NCBI GenBank assembly: GCA_002719335.1
Contig: PBHE01000022.1
Span: 1-62,150 of the forward strand
DNA from: Acidimicrobiaceae bacterium
GTDB lineage: Bacteria; Actinomycetota; Acidimicrobiia; Acidimicrobiales; Poriferisodalaceae
DNA length: 62,150 nucleotides
Direction: 5' to 3'
Below, in pieces: positions 7,899-14,899 of the stretch; the stretch's first letter is position 1; each line of letters opens with the position of its first letter. The notes under the pieces were generated by a model, which made no database searches, was not told the origin of the DNA, and worked only from the letters and a program-made list of their open reading frames with translations. Made by a program: the position numbers and the translations under genes.

Positions 7899-8735
7899 AT
7901 GCAGTCAATCGCTGTTGTGAATCAAAAGGGAGGTGTGGGTAAAACCACTGTCGCCCTCGGTATCGCCGAGGCAGCGAGCGCTACTGGCATGAGGGTGTTA
8001 GTAGTTGATCTCGACCCACAAGCCAACGCCTCGAGTGGATTGGGCGTATGGAACGCAGCGCCATCAATCGATGATGTTCTTGCAGAAGCAAGGGCAGGTT
8101 CAGTCGGCGAAGCTATCTGCCAGTCGAACTGGCCTGACCAGGGCCCGCGTCCTGATCTTGTTCCTGGTAGCCACTTGCTCGCTGGCAGAGAGCCTCTACT
8201 CGCCGCCGATCCTGTAGGAGCCCAAGATCGGCTTCGGTTGTCGTTGGCAGGGGTCGATCATGACCTTGTACTCATTGACTGTCCGCCCTCGCTAGGTCTT
8301 CTATGCATCAACGGCTTGTTTGCCGCAGAACGAGCCCTGATCGTCACTGAACCTGCTGCATGGGCCGCTGATGGAGTTGACCTGATGCACAACACAGTTG
8401 AGCGCGTTGCGGGGCGCTTGGGCGCACCACGACTTGCAGGGGTTGCCATAAATCGAGTTGGCCGTACACGCGATAATCGTTATTGGTGCGAACAACTGCA
8501 CGATCGATTTGGTGATCTTGTGTTGCCTCAAATTCAACTAAGGGCTGCAATCGCAGAGGCATCAGGTAAATCCACCACCTTGCGGGCACTAGGGAAGCGT
8601 CCTGGTGCCGTCGAGGCTGTAGGTCAGTTCGATGAATTGTGGGATTCGTTAAATGAGGCTCGGACGGCAGACCTAACGCCCGAAGAATCGCGTCCAAGCG
8701 GCGAACTCCCACCTCCCAGTACGATTGACTTGTAA
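7899..8735 (+). CDS. ParA/MinD-family ATPase
   Basis: The 278-residue protein starts with a deviant Walker A motif, KGGVGKTT at residues 10-17, then VVDLDPQANASSG and the switch/Walker B segment LIDCPPSLG near residue 128. These are hallmarks of ParA-type ATPases that dimerise on ATP and bind DNA or membrane. No parB follows, and it sits far from any visible origin, so it is probably an orphan ParA that positions another cargo rather than the chromosome (inference). The next gene, 9 bp downstream with a strong ribosome site, encodes a tail-anchored membrane protein that could be its partner. The C-terminus is Pro/Ser-rich. Confidence 0.88.
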   Translation: MQSIAVVNQKGGVGKTTVALGIAEAASATGMRVLVVDLDPQANASSGLGVWNAAPSIDDVLAEARAGSVGEAICQSNWPDQGPRPDLVPGSHLLAGREPLLAADPVGAQDRLRLSLAGVDHDLVLIDCPPSLGLLCINGLFAAERALIVTEPAAWAADGVDLMHNTVERVAGRLGAPRLAGVAINRVGRTRDNRYWCEQLHDRFGDLVLPQIQLRAAIAEASGKSTTLRALGKRPGAVEAVGQFDELWDSLNEARTADLTPEESRPSGELPPPSTIDL

Positions 8736-8744
8736 AGGAGGGCG

Positions 8745-9041
8745 ATGGCCGGATATGACCCAAACCGACCACGACCCACTGATAGTGGGGCATTTGTCGG
8801 CCTTCCGGGCGACCGCGTAACAGATCATCCTGAATCTCAAATACCACCGGCTCGCGAAATCAACCCAGAACAGCCGCCAACTGCGAGCACAGAAGATGAG
8901 ATGGGACCCAGGCTGCAGACAGTTCCTCAAGCTGTACCGCCATTAGATCGAAGAGTGCCGGCGGTAGCAGTCGTTAGCGGCCTCGCAGGGCTTGTAGCGG
9001 TTCTCTGGCTTTGGCGTCGTATCGCCAAAAGAGACAGATGA
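8745..9041 (+). CDS. Small proline-rich protein with C-terminal membrane anchor
   Basis: I do not recognise this 98-residue protein. Residues 1-68 are hydrophilic and rich in Pro, Asp and Arg, so probably disordered. Residues 70-88 (VPAVAVVSGLAGLVAVLWLW) form one membrane segment followed by the basic tail RRIAKRDR, the pattern of a tail-anchored protein with the bulk in the cytosol. AAAGGAGGG lies 6 bp before the ATG, an excellent ribosome site. The gene follows the ParA-like ATPase by 9 bp, so the two are surely co-transcribed and perhaps work together (inference). Confidence 0.65.
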   Translation: MAGYDPNRPRPTDSGAFVGLPGDRVTDHPESQIPPAREINPEQPPTASTEDEMGPRLQTVPQAVPPLDRRVPAVAVVSGLAGLVAVLWLWRRIAKRDR

Positions 9042-9075
9042 TCCAACGTCCCTCCCCCCGAGCAAGATAAGAGTT

Positions 9076-9885
9076 GTGAATTCGGTCAACATGGAAACGC
9101 AACCCTTTCGCCCAAAGCATTTGAGCCCGAGTTCAGCTTCCACGTTCCGACAATGCCCGCGGCGTTGGCGGATGAGATACATCGACAAACTCCCAGACCC
9201 CAAGGGTGAGGCGGCAGTACTCGGTACCTTCGTCCATCGGATACTTGAAAATCTCCTCAGCCTTGACGCAAGCGACCGCTCCGTTGATCAAGCCCGAGCG
9301 ATAGCACGCAAGCTGTGGGATGAGACCCGCAACGACGATGACTTTCTGGGATTGGACCTCTCTCAAGATGAGACCACATCTTTTATGTGGAAGGCCTGGA
9401 GACTGATCGAACGCTACTTCACGTTAGAAGACCCGACAGCAGTTGATGTGGTTCGCGCAGAACAGGAATTAGCCGTTGAAATTTCGGGAGTCCCCTTCTT
9501 CGGGATAGTCGATTTGACTGAACGCGTTTCCTCGGGCTTGCGAGTCGTTGACTACAAGACAGGTAAATCACCTGCCGCAAGATATGTCGACGACAAACTT
9601 TCCCAGGTTTGGCTTTATGCGGCCGCACTAGCAGAAGCAGACCATGAGGTATCAGAGGTTCGTTTGATGTATCTGACGAGCGGCCCGATTGATCGCCCGA
9701 TTGACTCCCGGGCAGTAGCCGACGCGGTTGACGACCACAGGCTTACCTGGGACCGTCTTTGTCAATCGATAGACACTGAGCATTTCCCTCACAAAACCGG
9801 TCCATTGTGCAACTGGTGTCCGTACGTGGACCTGTGCCCGGAAGGCGCGGCTGAAGCAGAGAGGCGATATGGACCTCGTAGCTAA
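9076..9885 (+). CDS. RecB/Cas4-type PD-(D/E)XK nuclease-like protein
   Basis: This 269-residue protein has the layout of the PDDEXK_1 nuclease family found in AddB and RecB C-termini. Near the N-terminus is SASTFRQCPRRWRMRY with the first cysteine; around residue 160 VVDYKTGK carries the D-x-K nuclease core; and CNWCPYVDLCPEG near the C-terminus supplies three more cysteines. The four cysteines likely bind a 4Fe-4S cluster, as in AddB and Cas4. It is a stand-alone nuclease domain with no helicase or CRISPR genes nearby. The following gene is mutM, so a DNA repair role is plausible. The start is a GTG at 9076 or the ATG at 9091; neither has a clear ribosome site. Confidence 0.85.
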   Translation: MNSVNMETQPFRPKHLSPSSASTFRQCPRRWRMRYIDKLPDPKGEAAVLGTFVHRILENLLSLDASDRSVDQARAIARKLWDETRNDDDFLGLDLSQDETTSFMWKAWRLIERYFTLEDPTAVDVVRAEQELAVEISGVPFFGIVDLTERVSSGLRVVDYKTGKSPAARYVDDKLSQVWLYAAALAEADHEVSEVRLMYLTSGPIDRPIDSRAVADAVDDHRLTWDRLCQSIDTEHFPHKTGPLCNWCPYVDLCPEGAAEAERRYGPRS

Positions 9886-9902
9886 GAAACGCCGCGGTTC
9901 GA

Positions 9903-10712
9903 GTGCCTGAGCTTCCCGAGGTCGAAACGATACGCCGACAATTGGAATGCGAAATTCTGAAACGGACGGTCGTTCAGGCAGGTAGTCACGAATCAGAAAA
10001 GTTCCGGCCCGCTCGAGACGTTGAAGGTCTACGGTTTACGGCTCTTCGACGGCGAGGCAAGTACCTGCTCGCAGAACTCGGGAATGAGACAGAACTCGTC
10101 GTTCACCTTGGCATGACCGGGCAGTTACTCATCGAAAACCCCGAACTTGACTTATCGGTAGTCGACCAATACATGAGGGCATGGTGGCTACTAGACGATC
10201 ATCGGACACTCGTTTTCCGAGATGTACGTAGGTTCGGCAGAATTGCACTCGTCAAGAAGGGCGATTACTCGCAAATTCCGACGCTGCTGCACATGGGCCC
10301 CGAGCCCTTTGACTCGAACTTTGACGGGGACGAACTATGGAGGAGAGCTCGAGGTCGTCGGCAGCGCATTAAAACTCAATTGTTGGGGCAGCGCCTGGTG
10401 GCAGGAGTAGGGAATATTTACGCCGACGAAGCATTGTTCCGAGCTGGACTGAATCCGTCGTTACGCTCCATTAGCCGACCTCAAGCTCAACGCCTCATTG
10501 ATGCTATTCGCGCGGTGCTGTCACAGGCCCTGGAGCGCGGAGGAACGACGCTTCGCGACTACCGCAACCTGGTGGGCGAAGGGTCCAATCAACATCATCT
10601 CCAGTGCTATGGCCGCGCTGGGCAAGAATGTTTTTCCTGCGGTTCTATTCTGAGGGCACGAATTATTGATGCCCGTTCCACCACCTGGTGTCCAACGTGT
10701 CAACGCCGCTGA
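9903..10712 (+). CDS. mutM: Formamidopyrimidine-DNA glycosylase (Fpg/MutM)
   Basis: MutM removes 8-oxoguanine and formamidopyrimidines and nicks the abasic site. The 269-residue protein starts with PELPEVET after the initiator Met, giving the catalytic Pro and Glu residues. KYLLAEL contains the conserved Lys, VGNIYADEALF the helix-two-turn-helix, and the C-terminal zinc finger is CYGRAGQEC (spaced Cys pair) with WCPTCQ. The GTG at 9903 is required to place Pro at position 2, which supports that start. It is 17 bp after the nuclease gene and probably in one transcript with it. A second, Nei-like glycosylase lies convergent just downstream. Confidence 0.95.
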   Translation: MPELPEVETIRRQLECEILKRTVVQAGSHESEKFRPARDVEGLRFTALRRRGKYLLAELGNETELVVHLGMTGQLLIENPELDLSVVDQYMRAWWLLDDHRTLVFRDVRRFGRIALVKKGDYSQIPTLLHMGPEPFDSNFDGDELWRRARGRRQRIKTQLLGQRLVAGVGNIYADEALFRAGLNPSLRSISRPQAQRLIDAIRAVLSQALERGGTTLRDYRNLVGEGSNQHHLQCYGRAGQECFSCGSILRARIIDARSTTWCPTCQRR

Positions 10713-10862
10713 AATTAGTCAGCGCTCACTGAGCGATCCAGGCTCTACGAGTAAGAGCGGCAGCGTCAACCATTTTTGGTTCTTTTCATTAGGTCCAAAA
10801 CATTTCACGGAGGTTACTATGATTATAGTAGTCACTAAGTTGTTGAAACCCAACGGCCTAGG
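10713..10862. other. Intergenic gap between convergent DNA glycosylase genes
   Basis: The gap holds a short dyad (CGCTC ACT GAGCG near 10722-10734) and an intriguing 16-codon reading frame at 10819-10869 with GGAGG 5 bp before its ATG, which runs a few bases into the 3' end of nei2 on the other strand. I do not annotate it as a gene because it is too short to support by sequence alone. Confidence 0.3.
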
Positions 10863-11654
10863 TCATTGAGGCTGACATCGATCACACCACCAACATTTCC
10901 TCCCTGCAAGTTCAGTAATTCTGATGTCAGTACCGCAACGCCTGCACGGCTGCGATTCGCGCTTATATACGTACAGCGCTTCATCAGAAGCAACTCGCGC
11001 GGGCACGGATCCTGAATCTTCCCGAGAAACCGTAACAATCCGGTTAAGTCGGACCCCTTGACGCAGTTGAGCGCCCGCTATTTCCCACAGACCGCGAATC
11101 TCAGTGTCAGTCAGTTCACATGAGGGTCGTTCGGGGTGTATGCCAAGAATGAAAAGAAACTCAGCGCGATATACGTTCCCGATTCCCGCGATAACCGACT
11201 GGTCTAACAGTGAGACTGCGATCGGAGTTCGGCGGAGCGCCACGTTTTCAGCGAAATGATGCCAACGCGTCCCTCGCCGAAGAGGGTCAGGTCCCAAACC
11301 GTCGGTCACGTTGAGGAACTCATCGATGGAAATTAGGGCACATTTTTGGGGCCCAGTGAGGTGCCACGCCTGCTTCCCTTCAAGGCGAAGACGCACCGTT
11401 TCTGTCGCTAAGGAGTCAAGGGAATGAGGCCGAAATTTCCCGATTAACCCGAGATGAACGTGCAAGATCACTTCATCATCGAAACTGAGAAATAGATGCT
11501 TCCCCCAAGCTTCGCTCTTCGACAAAGTCTTCCCATTAATTTGGCTCGACCCGCTTTGGAAACGGCCCTGCGGAGAGCTTGCCTTAACCGGATGTGCTCC
11601 AAAATCAGAACGTAAATCCCGCGATAGTCGGTGAATCGTATGACCTTCGGGCAC
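10863..11654 (-). CDS. nei2: Nei-like DNA glycosylase/AP lyase (Nei2 type)
   Basis: This 263-residue Fpg/Nei-family enzyme should excise oxidised pyrimidines and cleave the abasic strand. The N-terminal PEGHTIHRLS is the Nei signature with the catalytic Pro and Glu. IAGIGNVYRAEFLF forms the helix-two-turn-helix, and the C-terminus has a four-Cys zinc finger (CRRCG and CWWCDRCQ). The start matters: an ATG at 11657 would put Val before the Pro, whereas the GTG at 11654 makes Pro residue 2, as the mechanism requires, so I chose GTG. Orthologues of this form are common in mycobacteria (Nei2). It converges with mutM, so two complementary oxidative repair enzymes are neighbours. Confidence 0.9.
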   Translation of the reverse strand: MPEGHTIHRLSRDLRSDFGAHPVKASSPQGRFQSGSSQINGKTLSKSEAWGKHLFLSFDDEVILHVHLGLIGKFRPHSLDSLATETVRLRLEGKQAWHLTGPQKCALISIDEFLNVTDGLGPDPLRRGTRWHHFAENVALRRTPIAVSLLDQSVIAGIGNVYRAEFLFILGIHPERPSCELTDTEIRGLWEIAGAQLRQGVRLNRIVTVSREDSGSVPARVASDEALYVYKRESQPCRRCGTDIRITELAGRKCWWCDRCQPQ

Positions 11655-11693
11655 CATGCATGTCTAACGCGCGGAGCAACGTAAGGTTCGTTT

Positions 11694-12590
11694 ATGGCAC
11701 TTGGCATCGAAGACGTAATGGTGGGTTGCTGGACTGATGAACAACATGCAACAGGAGTCACGGTTGTTCTTCCCCCCAAAGGCTCGCTTGGGGCCCTCGC
11801 AGTGCGTGGTGGTGCCCCCGGCACGCGTGAGGCAGCGGCACTGGGACCCAACGGGTCCGGGGTCGAATGTCATGCCGTCGCGCTATGTGGGAACAGCGTT
11901 TTCGGTTTGGCGGCTGCCGAGGGCGTCGTCCAATGGTGCAGCGATCACCAGCGGGGCCTTGAGTTGGCGACCGCGATCGTGCCCGTCGTTGGCGCAGCGG
12001 TCGTATTCGACATAACCGGACCCGACGACCCACGACCGGGCCCCGAGGCAGGCCGACTGGCATGTGAGGCGGCAACCACTGCTGACCCCGACACCGGTCG
12101 TGTCGGCGTTGGTCGGGGTTGTACCGTCGGTAAAGCGGCGGGCCGTGTTTATGCGCGGCCAGGAGGACAAGGGATTGCTGTCGTCCGATCCCGCGACGTA
12201 ATCGTGGGAGTAGTTGTCGCCGTTAATGCCTTCGGCGATGTACTTGGTACAGACGGCAGTGTCCTTGCGGGTTCATCGGCCGCGCCCGACACCCCTCGCT
12301 ATCCGTTTGTTTCGCTCGACGAAGTCGCAGCCTGGGAGTCCGGTGAAGAAAGAGCCAATACCACCATCGGATGCTTAGTCACCAACGCCACGCTCACCAA
12401 ACCAGAAGCCTGTCGAGCGGTTGACCTCGCCCACACGGGGATAGCTCGAAGCATCGACCCCCCACATACTTCGGTCGACGGAGACGCATTATTCTTGTTA
12501 GCGACCCAAGAAGTCCCTGCAACAGTAGACCTTGTCGCCAACCTCGCCTCTACAGCGGTCGCTGCTGCCATCCGCAACGCGGTGCAGTAA
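11694..12590 (+). CDS. P1-family (S58) self-processing peptidase/amidohydrolase
   Basis: The 298-residue protein belongs to the DmpA/NylC family of N-terminal nucleophile hydrolases, which cut themselves into two chains and hydrolyse amide bonds of small peptides or oligoamides. The cleavage and nucleophile region is ERANTTIGCLVTNA around residue 225, with the break expected between Asn and Thr so that Thr becomes the new N-terminus. The N-terminal half has the glycine-rich VRGGAPGTRE and the CGNSVFGLAAAEGV segment typical of the family. No signal peptide is seen, so it is likely cytosolic. The gene stands alone, facing away from nei2. The physiological substrate is unknown. Confidence 0.85.
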   Translation: MALGIEDVMVGCWTDEQHATGVTVVLPPKGSLGALAVRGGAPGTREAAALGPNGSGVECHAVALCGNSVFGLAAAEGVVQWCSDHQRGLELATAIVPVVGAAVVFDITGPDDPRPGPEAGRLACEAATTADPDTGRVGVGRGCTVGKAAGRVYARPGGQGIAVVRSRDVIVGVVVAVNAFGDVLGTDGSVLAGSSAAPDTPRYPFVSLDEVAAWESGEERANTTIGCLVTNATLTKPEACRAVDLAHTGIARSIDPPHTSVDGDALFLLATQEVPATVDLVANLASTAVAAAIRNAVQ

Positions 12591-12665
12591 AGCAATGTTT
12601 TTGGGAGATCTACCTACAAATGGCACTCAGCTTGCTTGAGGGTGTGTCACCATCGGTTCACCAGC

Positions 12666-12680
12666 GAAAGGAGGTGGTCC
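12666..12680 (+). promoter_or_regulatory. Extended Shine-Dalgarno sequence
   Basis: GAAAGGAGGTGGTCC can pair over about 15 nt with the universal 16S rRNA 3' end (GGAUCACCUCCUUUC), with one G-U wobble. That is far longer than any other ribosome site I saw in this window. The purine core ends 11 nt before the ATG at 12686. Confidence 0.6.
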
Positions 12681-12685
12681 CGAAA

Positions 12686-12844
12686 ATGCCAATACTTAAG
12701 AGGACTCTGGAGGTGGTCGGGCGCTGAGGCGGCCTGCCAACTTGGGAGGAAGCCTTCTTCGTCGATGACGAAATGGTGGCGACTCCAACCCAGACCATCC
12801 CGCCTGACGGCGCGCGTGTTGGTCCTCGCGCGGTGAAGCCCTGA
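12686..12844 (+). CDS. Candidate small gene with in-frame TGA at codon 14 (selenocysteine, readthrough or error)
   Basis: From ATG 12686 there are 13 codons ending LEVVGR, then TGA (12725-12727), and the same frame continues for 38 more protein-like codons (GGLPTWEEAFFVDDE, then a Pro/Thr-rich tail ending RAVKP) to TGA at 12842-12844. The reading frame has an exceptionally long ribosome site and is followed by a strong 14-bp hairpin. An imperfect hairpin at 12726-12756 begins in the TGA itself. Options are a 52-residue selenoprotein or readthrough product, a 13-residue peptide, a recently broken gene, or a base error. I recognise no family, and the hairpin does not fit the usual bacterial SECIS loop. 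No selenocysteine genes are in the window. Confidence 0.4.
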
Positions 12845-12878
12845 CTGTGATGGTCAGGCAAAACGTCCCGGGTGTCGT

Positions 12879-12910
12879 TTGACGCCCCCACCAAAAGGTG
12901 GGGGCGTCAA
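12879..12910. terminator. Strong 14-bp hairpin with AAAA loop
   Basis: TTGACGCCCCCACC (12879-12892) pairs perfectly with GGTGGGGGCGTCAA (12897-12910) around an AAAA loop. It lies between the small candidate gene and the convergent YjbR-like gene and would serve both as a stop signal. There is no T tract outside the stem on either strand, so an intrinsic terminator of the classical type is not certain. Confidence 0.6.
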
Positions 12911-12971
12911 CGCGTCGAGTGAACTGCGCCACGGACGACGCTATCCAGAGGATGAGTGAAGCCAGAGAGGC

Positions 12972-13343
12972 TTAATCCGACAAACCTCTCACTTGTCCCT
13001 GTAACCGCAACCGAAGACCTTTGGGGAGCTTGTCGACCACGAGGTCGTAGCTGTCCTCAATCCACTCCTGAGCTTCGTCAATCGGGATAGACCCATCAAT
13101 CAAGACTCGGTTCCAATGTCGTTTGTGAAAGTTGCTTGATCGCACAGCTGGGTATTGCCGCCTCAAGGATTCCGCCCTGTCAGGATCACATTTGAGAGTC
13201 AGCGAAAGTCGATCGGAACTGGTGGGAAGTAGCGCAAACATTTTGCCTCCAACTTTGAAGACAGAGACATGATTGCCAAATGGAAAATCCTCAATTGCGT
13301 CAGGTTGACCCAAACAAATTTCCGCTAAAAGCTCTCGCGTCAT
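12972..13343 (-). CDS. MmcQ/YjbR-like protein
   Basis: This 123-residue protein matches the MmcQ/YjbR family (CyaY-like fold), small cytosolic proteins with suspected DNA-binding ability but no settled role. The typical points are DAIEDFPFG near residue 14, VGGKMFALL, the basic stretch around YPAVRSSNFHKRHWNRV, and the C-terminal helical ILIDSYDLV-type segment (here IEDSYDLVVDKLP). I chose the ATG at 13343 because GAGG lies 5 bp upstream; a TTG at 13361 would add six residues. It stands alone between a strong hairpin and a divergent zinc-ribbon gene. Confidence 0.8.
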   Translation of the reverse strand: MTRELLAEICLGQPDAIEDFPFGNHVSVFKVGGKMFALLPTSSDRLSLTLKCDPDRAESLRRQYPAVRSSNFHKRHWNRVLIDGSIPIDEAQEWIEDSYDLVVDKLPKGLRLRLQGQVRGLSD

Positions 13344-13391
13344 CTGGGCCTCATTCCCCAATTAGAGCACCAGGGCTGACAAGATGCGATC

Positions 13392-13589
13392 GTGATCACA
13401 ACCAGCGAACCGCTCAATTTTGATTGCCCTCGATGTTCCGAGCCCGTTAAGGAGCGGTTCTACGGCCCTTGTGCACCATGTCGCGAAGAACTCAAAGCAC
13501 AGCTGGTCGGTGAGGCGCACGAGGTACAGACAAAAAGATACGAGCCGAAGATGAACGTCACACCAAACCAGGTTGCGACAAAAGAGTAA
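13392..13589 (+). CDS. Small zinc-ribbon protein
   Basis: The 65-residue protein has two CxxC knuckles, CPRC at about residue 12 and CAPC at about residue 27, separated by a short basic loop; this is a zinc ribbon. The remainder is charged and probably disordered. The GTG at 13392 is the only start that keeps both knuckles. It is divergent from the YjbR-like gene and ends 8 bp before the convergent aminotransferase. Similar tiny actinobacterial proteins are annotated only as hypothetical; a nucleic-acid-binding or scaffold role would be guesswork. Confidence 0.7.
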   Translation: MITTSEPLNFDCPRCSEPVKERFYGPCAPCREELKAQLVGEAHEVQTKRYEPKMNVTPNQVATKE

Positions 13590-13597
13590 ACCCCCAA

Positions 13598-14767
13598 CTA
13601 GCGCCTTCTTCGAGCCGAATGATCAGCGGCCCATGCGGTCAGCTTACGCACCGTTTCTTTAATCTCATGGGTTGAACCTGAGAATGAGAAACGAATGAAT
13701 CGATGTCCCTGGTCGGGATCAAAGTCAATGCCCGGCGTTACTGCTATTCCGAGATCCTCTAGCCACTCCTGGGCTAAGTCTTGACTGTCATCACACAAGT
13801 GATCTACCTGTGCCCAGATGTAAAACGCTCCATCGGCGGGCGCTAATTGACTAATACCGGCCGTGGGTAGACCTTCCAGAAGAATGGCTCGGTTAACGGT
13901 ATAGCGTTCGATGTTGGCTTCTAACTCGCTCTGACTCTCGAATGCGCCAAGCGCAGCGTGCTGTGACACCGACGCCGCTGCGATGAACGCATTTTGTGCC
14001 AGGCGTTCAACCGGCGAGACCAGATTGCTCGGAAGAACTAACCACCCCAGTCTCCAGCCGGTCATTGAAAAGTACTTTGAGAAACTATTTACAACGACCG
14101 CCTCATTCCATTCCGCCGCGGCAGTTGGCGCTGAAGTCCCATACGTGATGCCATGATAAATTTCGTCGGAAATGAGACGAACGCCTTGCTCCTTGCACCA
14201 GTAAGTCAGTTCTTTCAGCTCACCAGGAAGAAGCATTGTCCCGGTCGGGTTAGAAGGACTCGCCACAACTATTCCGTCGATCGGTCCGATTGTCTCAAGT
14301 ATCTGCGGAGATGGTTGAAATCGGGTGTCGTATCCGACCGGTACATCAACGACTTCAACACCGAATGCTCTGAGAGTGTTGCGATAACACGGATATCCTG
14401 GAGATGGAACTGCGACTCGGTCACCAGCTTCAAAACACGCCAGAAACGCGAGCGTAAAAGCGCCGCTCGCTCCCATCGTGATCGCAATCCGCTCGGCTCC
14501 TATGTTGACGCCGTACCAGTCTTGATAATGGAGGCTCAAACGTTCTCGAAGGGAATCCATCCCAAGCGCCGAGGTGTATCCGAGAATTTCATTTTGGATG
14601 GCGTCGATCGCCCGTTCGCGCGCCTTTTCAGGCGCCGCTGTTGACGGCTGACCTACCTCAAGATGCAGCACCTCACTACCGGCCGTTTCGCGCGCGGCCG
14701 CGGCGCGCATGACCTCCATCACATAAAACGGAGCGATTTCAGTTCGACTTGAGATCTTGAGAGCCAT
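13598..14767 (-). CDS. Class I/II pyridoxal-phosphate aminotransferase
   Basis: This 389-residue fold-type I aminotransferase moves an amino group between an amino acid and a 2-oxoacid. LEVGQPST near residue 38, the SPSNPTGT loop with its PLP-binding Asn, DEIYHGITYG with the PLP-binding Asp and Tyr, and the Schiff-base lysine in SFSKYFSMTGWRLGW are all present, as is the substrate carboxylate Arg in RFSFSG near the end. I chose the ATG at 14767; a GTG at 14791 would add eight residues. The substrate could be aspartate, alanine or an aromatic acid, and cannot be decided here. It stands alone, divergent from pncB. Confidence 0.88.
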   Translation of the reverse strand: MALKISSRTEIAPFYVMEVMRAAAARETAGSEVLHLEVGQPSTAAPEKARERAIDAIQNEILGYTSALGMDSLRERLSLHYQDWYGVNIGAERIAITMGASGAFTLAFLACFEAGDRVAVPSPGYPCYRNTLRAFGVEVVDVPVGYDTRFQPSPQILETIGPIDGIVVASPSNPTGTMLLPGELKELTYWCKEQGVRLISDEIYHGITYGTSAPTAAAEWNEAVVVNSFSKYFSMTGWRLGWLVLPSNLVSPVERLAQNAFIAAASVSQHAALGAFESQSELEANIERYTVNRAILLEGLPTAGISQLAPADGAFYIWAQVDHLCDDSQDLAQEWLEDLGIAVTPGIDFDPDQGHRFIRFSFSGSTHEIKETVRKLTAWAADHSARRRR

Positions 14768-14899
14768 AACAGGAGTGTGGCCCCTCAACACCGTTACCGT
14801 CGATTATTTGTGCAGTAGAGGTCATCACAAGTAAGGAACAAATTGCTTGAAATGACCGCGAACGACAATTGGCCTTTCCCGCAACCCAGTTAATGGACC

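Noticed and set aside
12725-12756. Canonical bacterial SECIS element after the TGA
   Set aside because: The apical loop is only about 3 nt (ACU), lies about 13 nt from the TGA and lacks the expected G at its start, so I describe it only as a hairpin.
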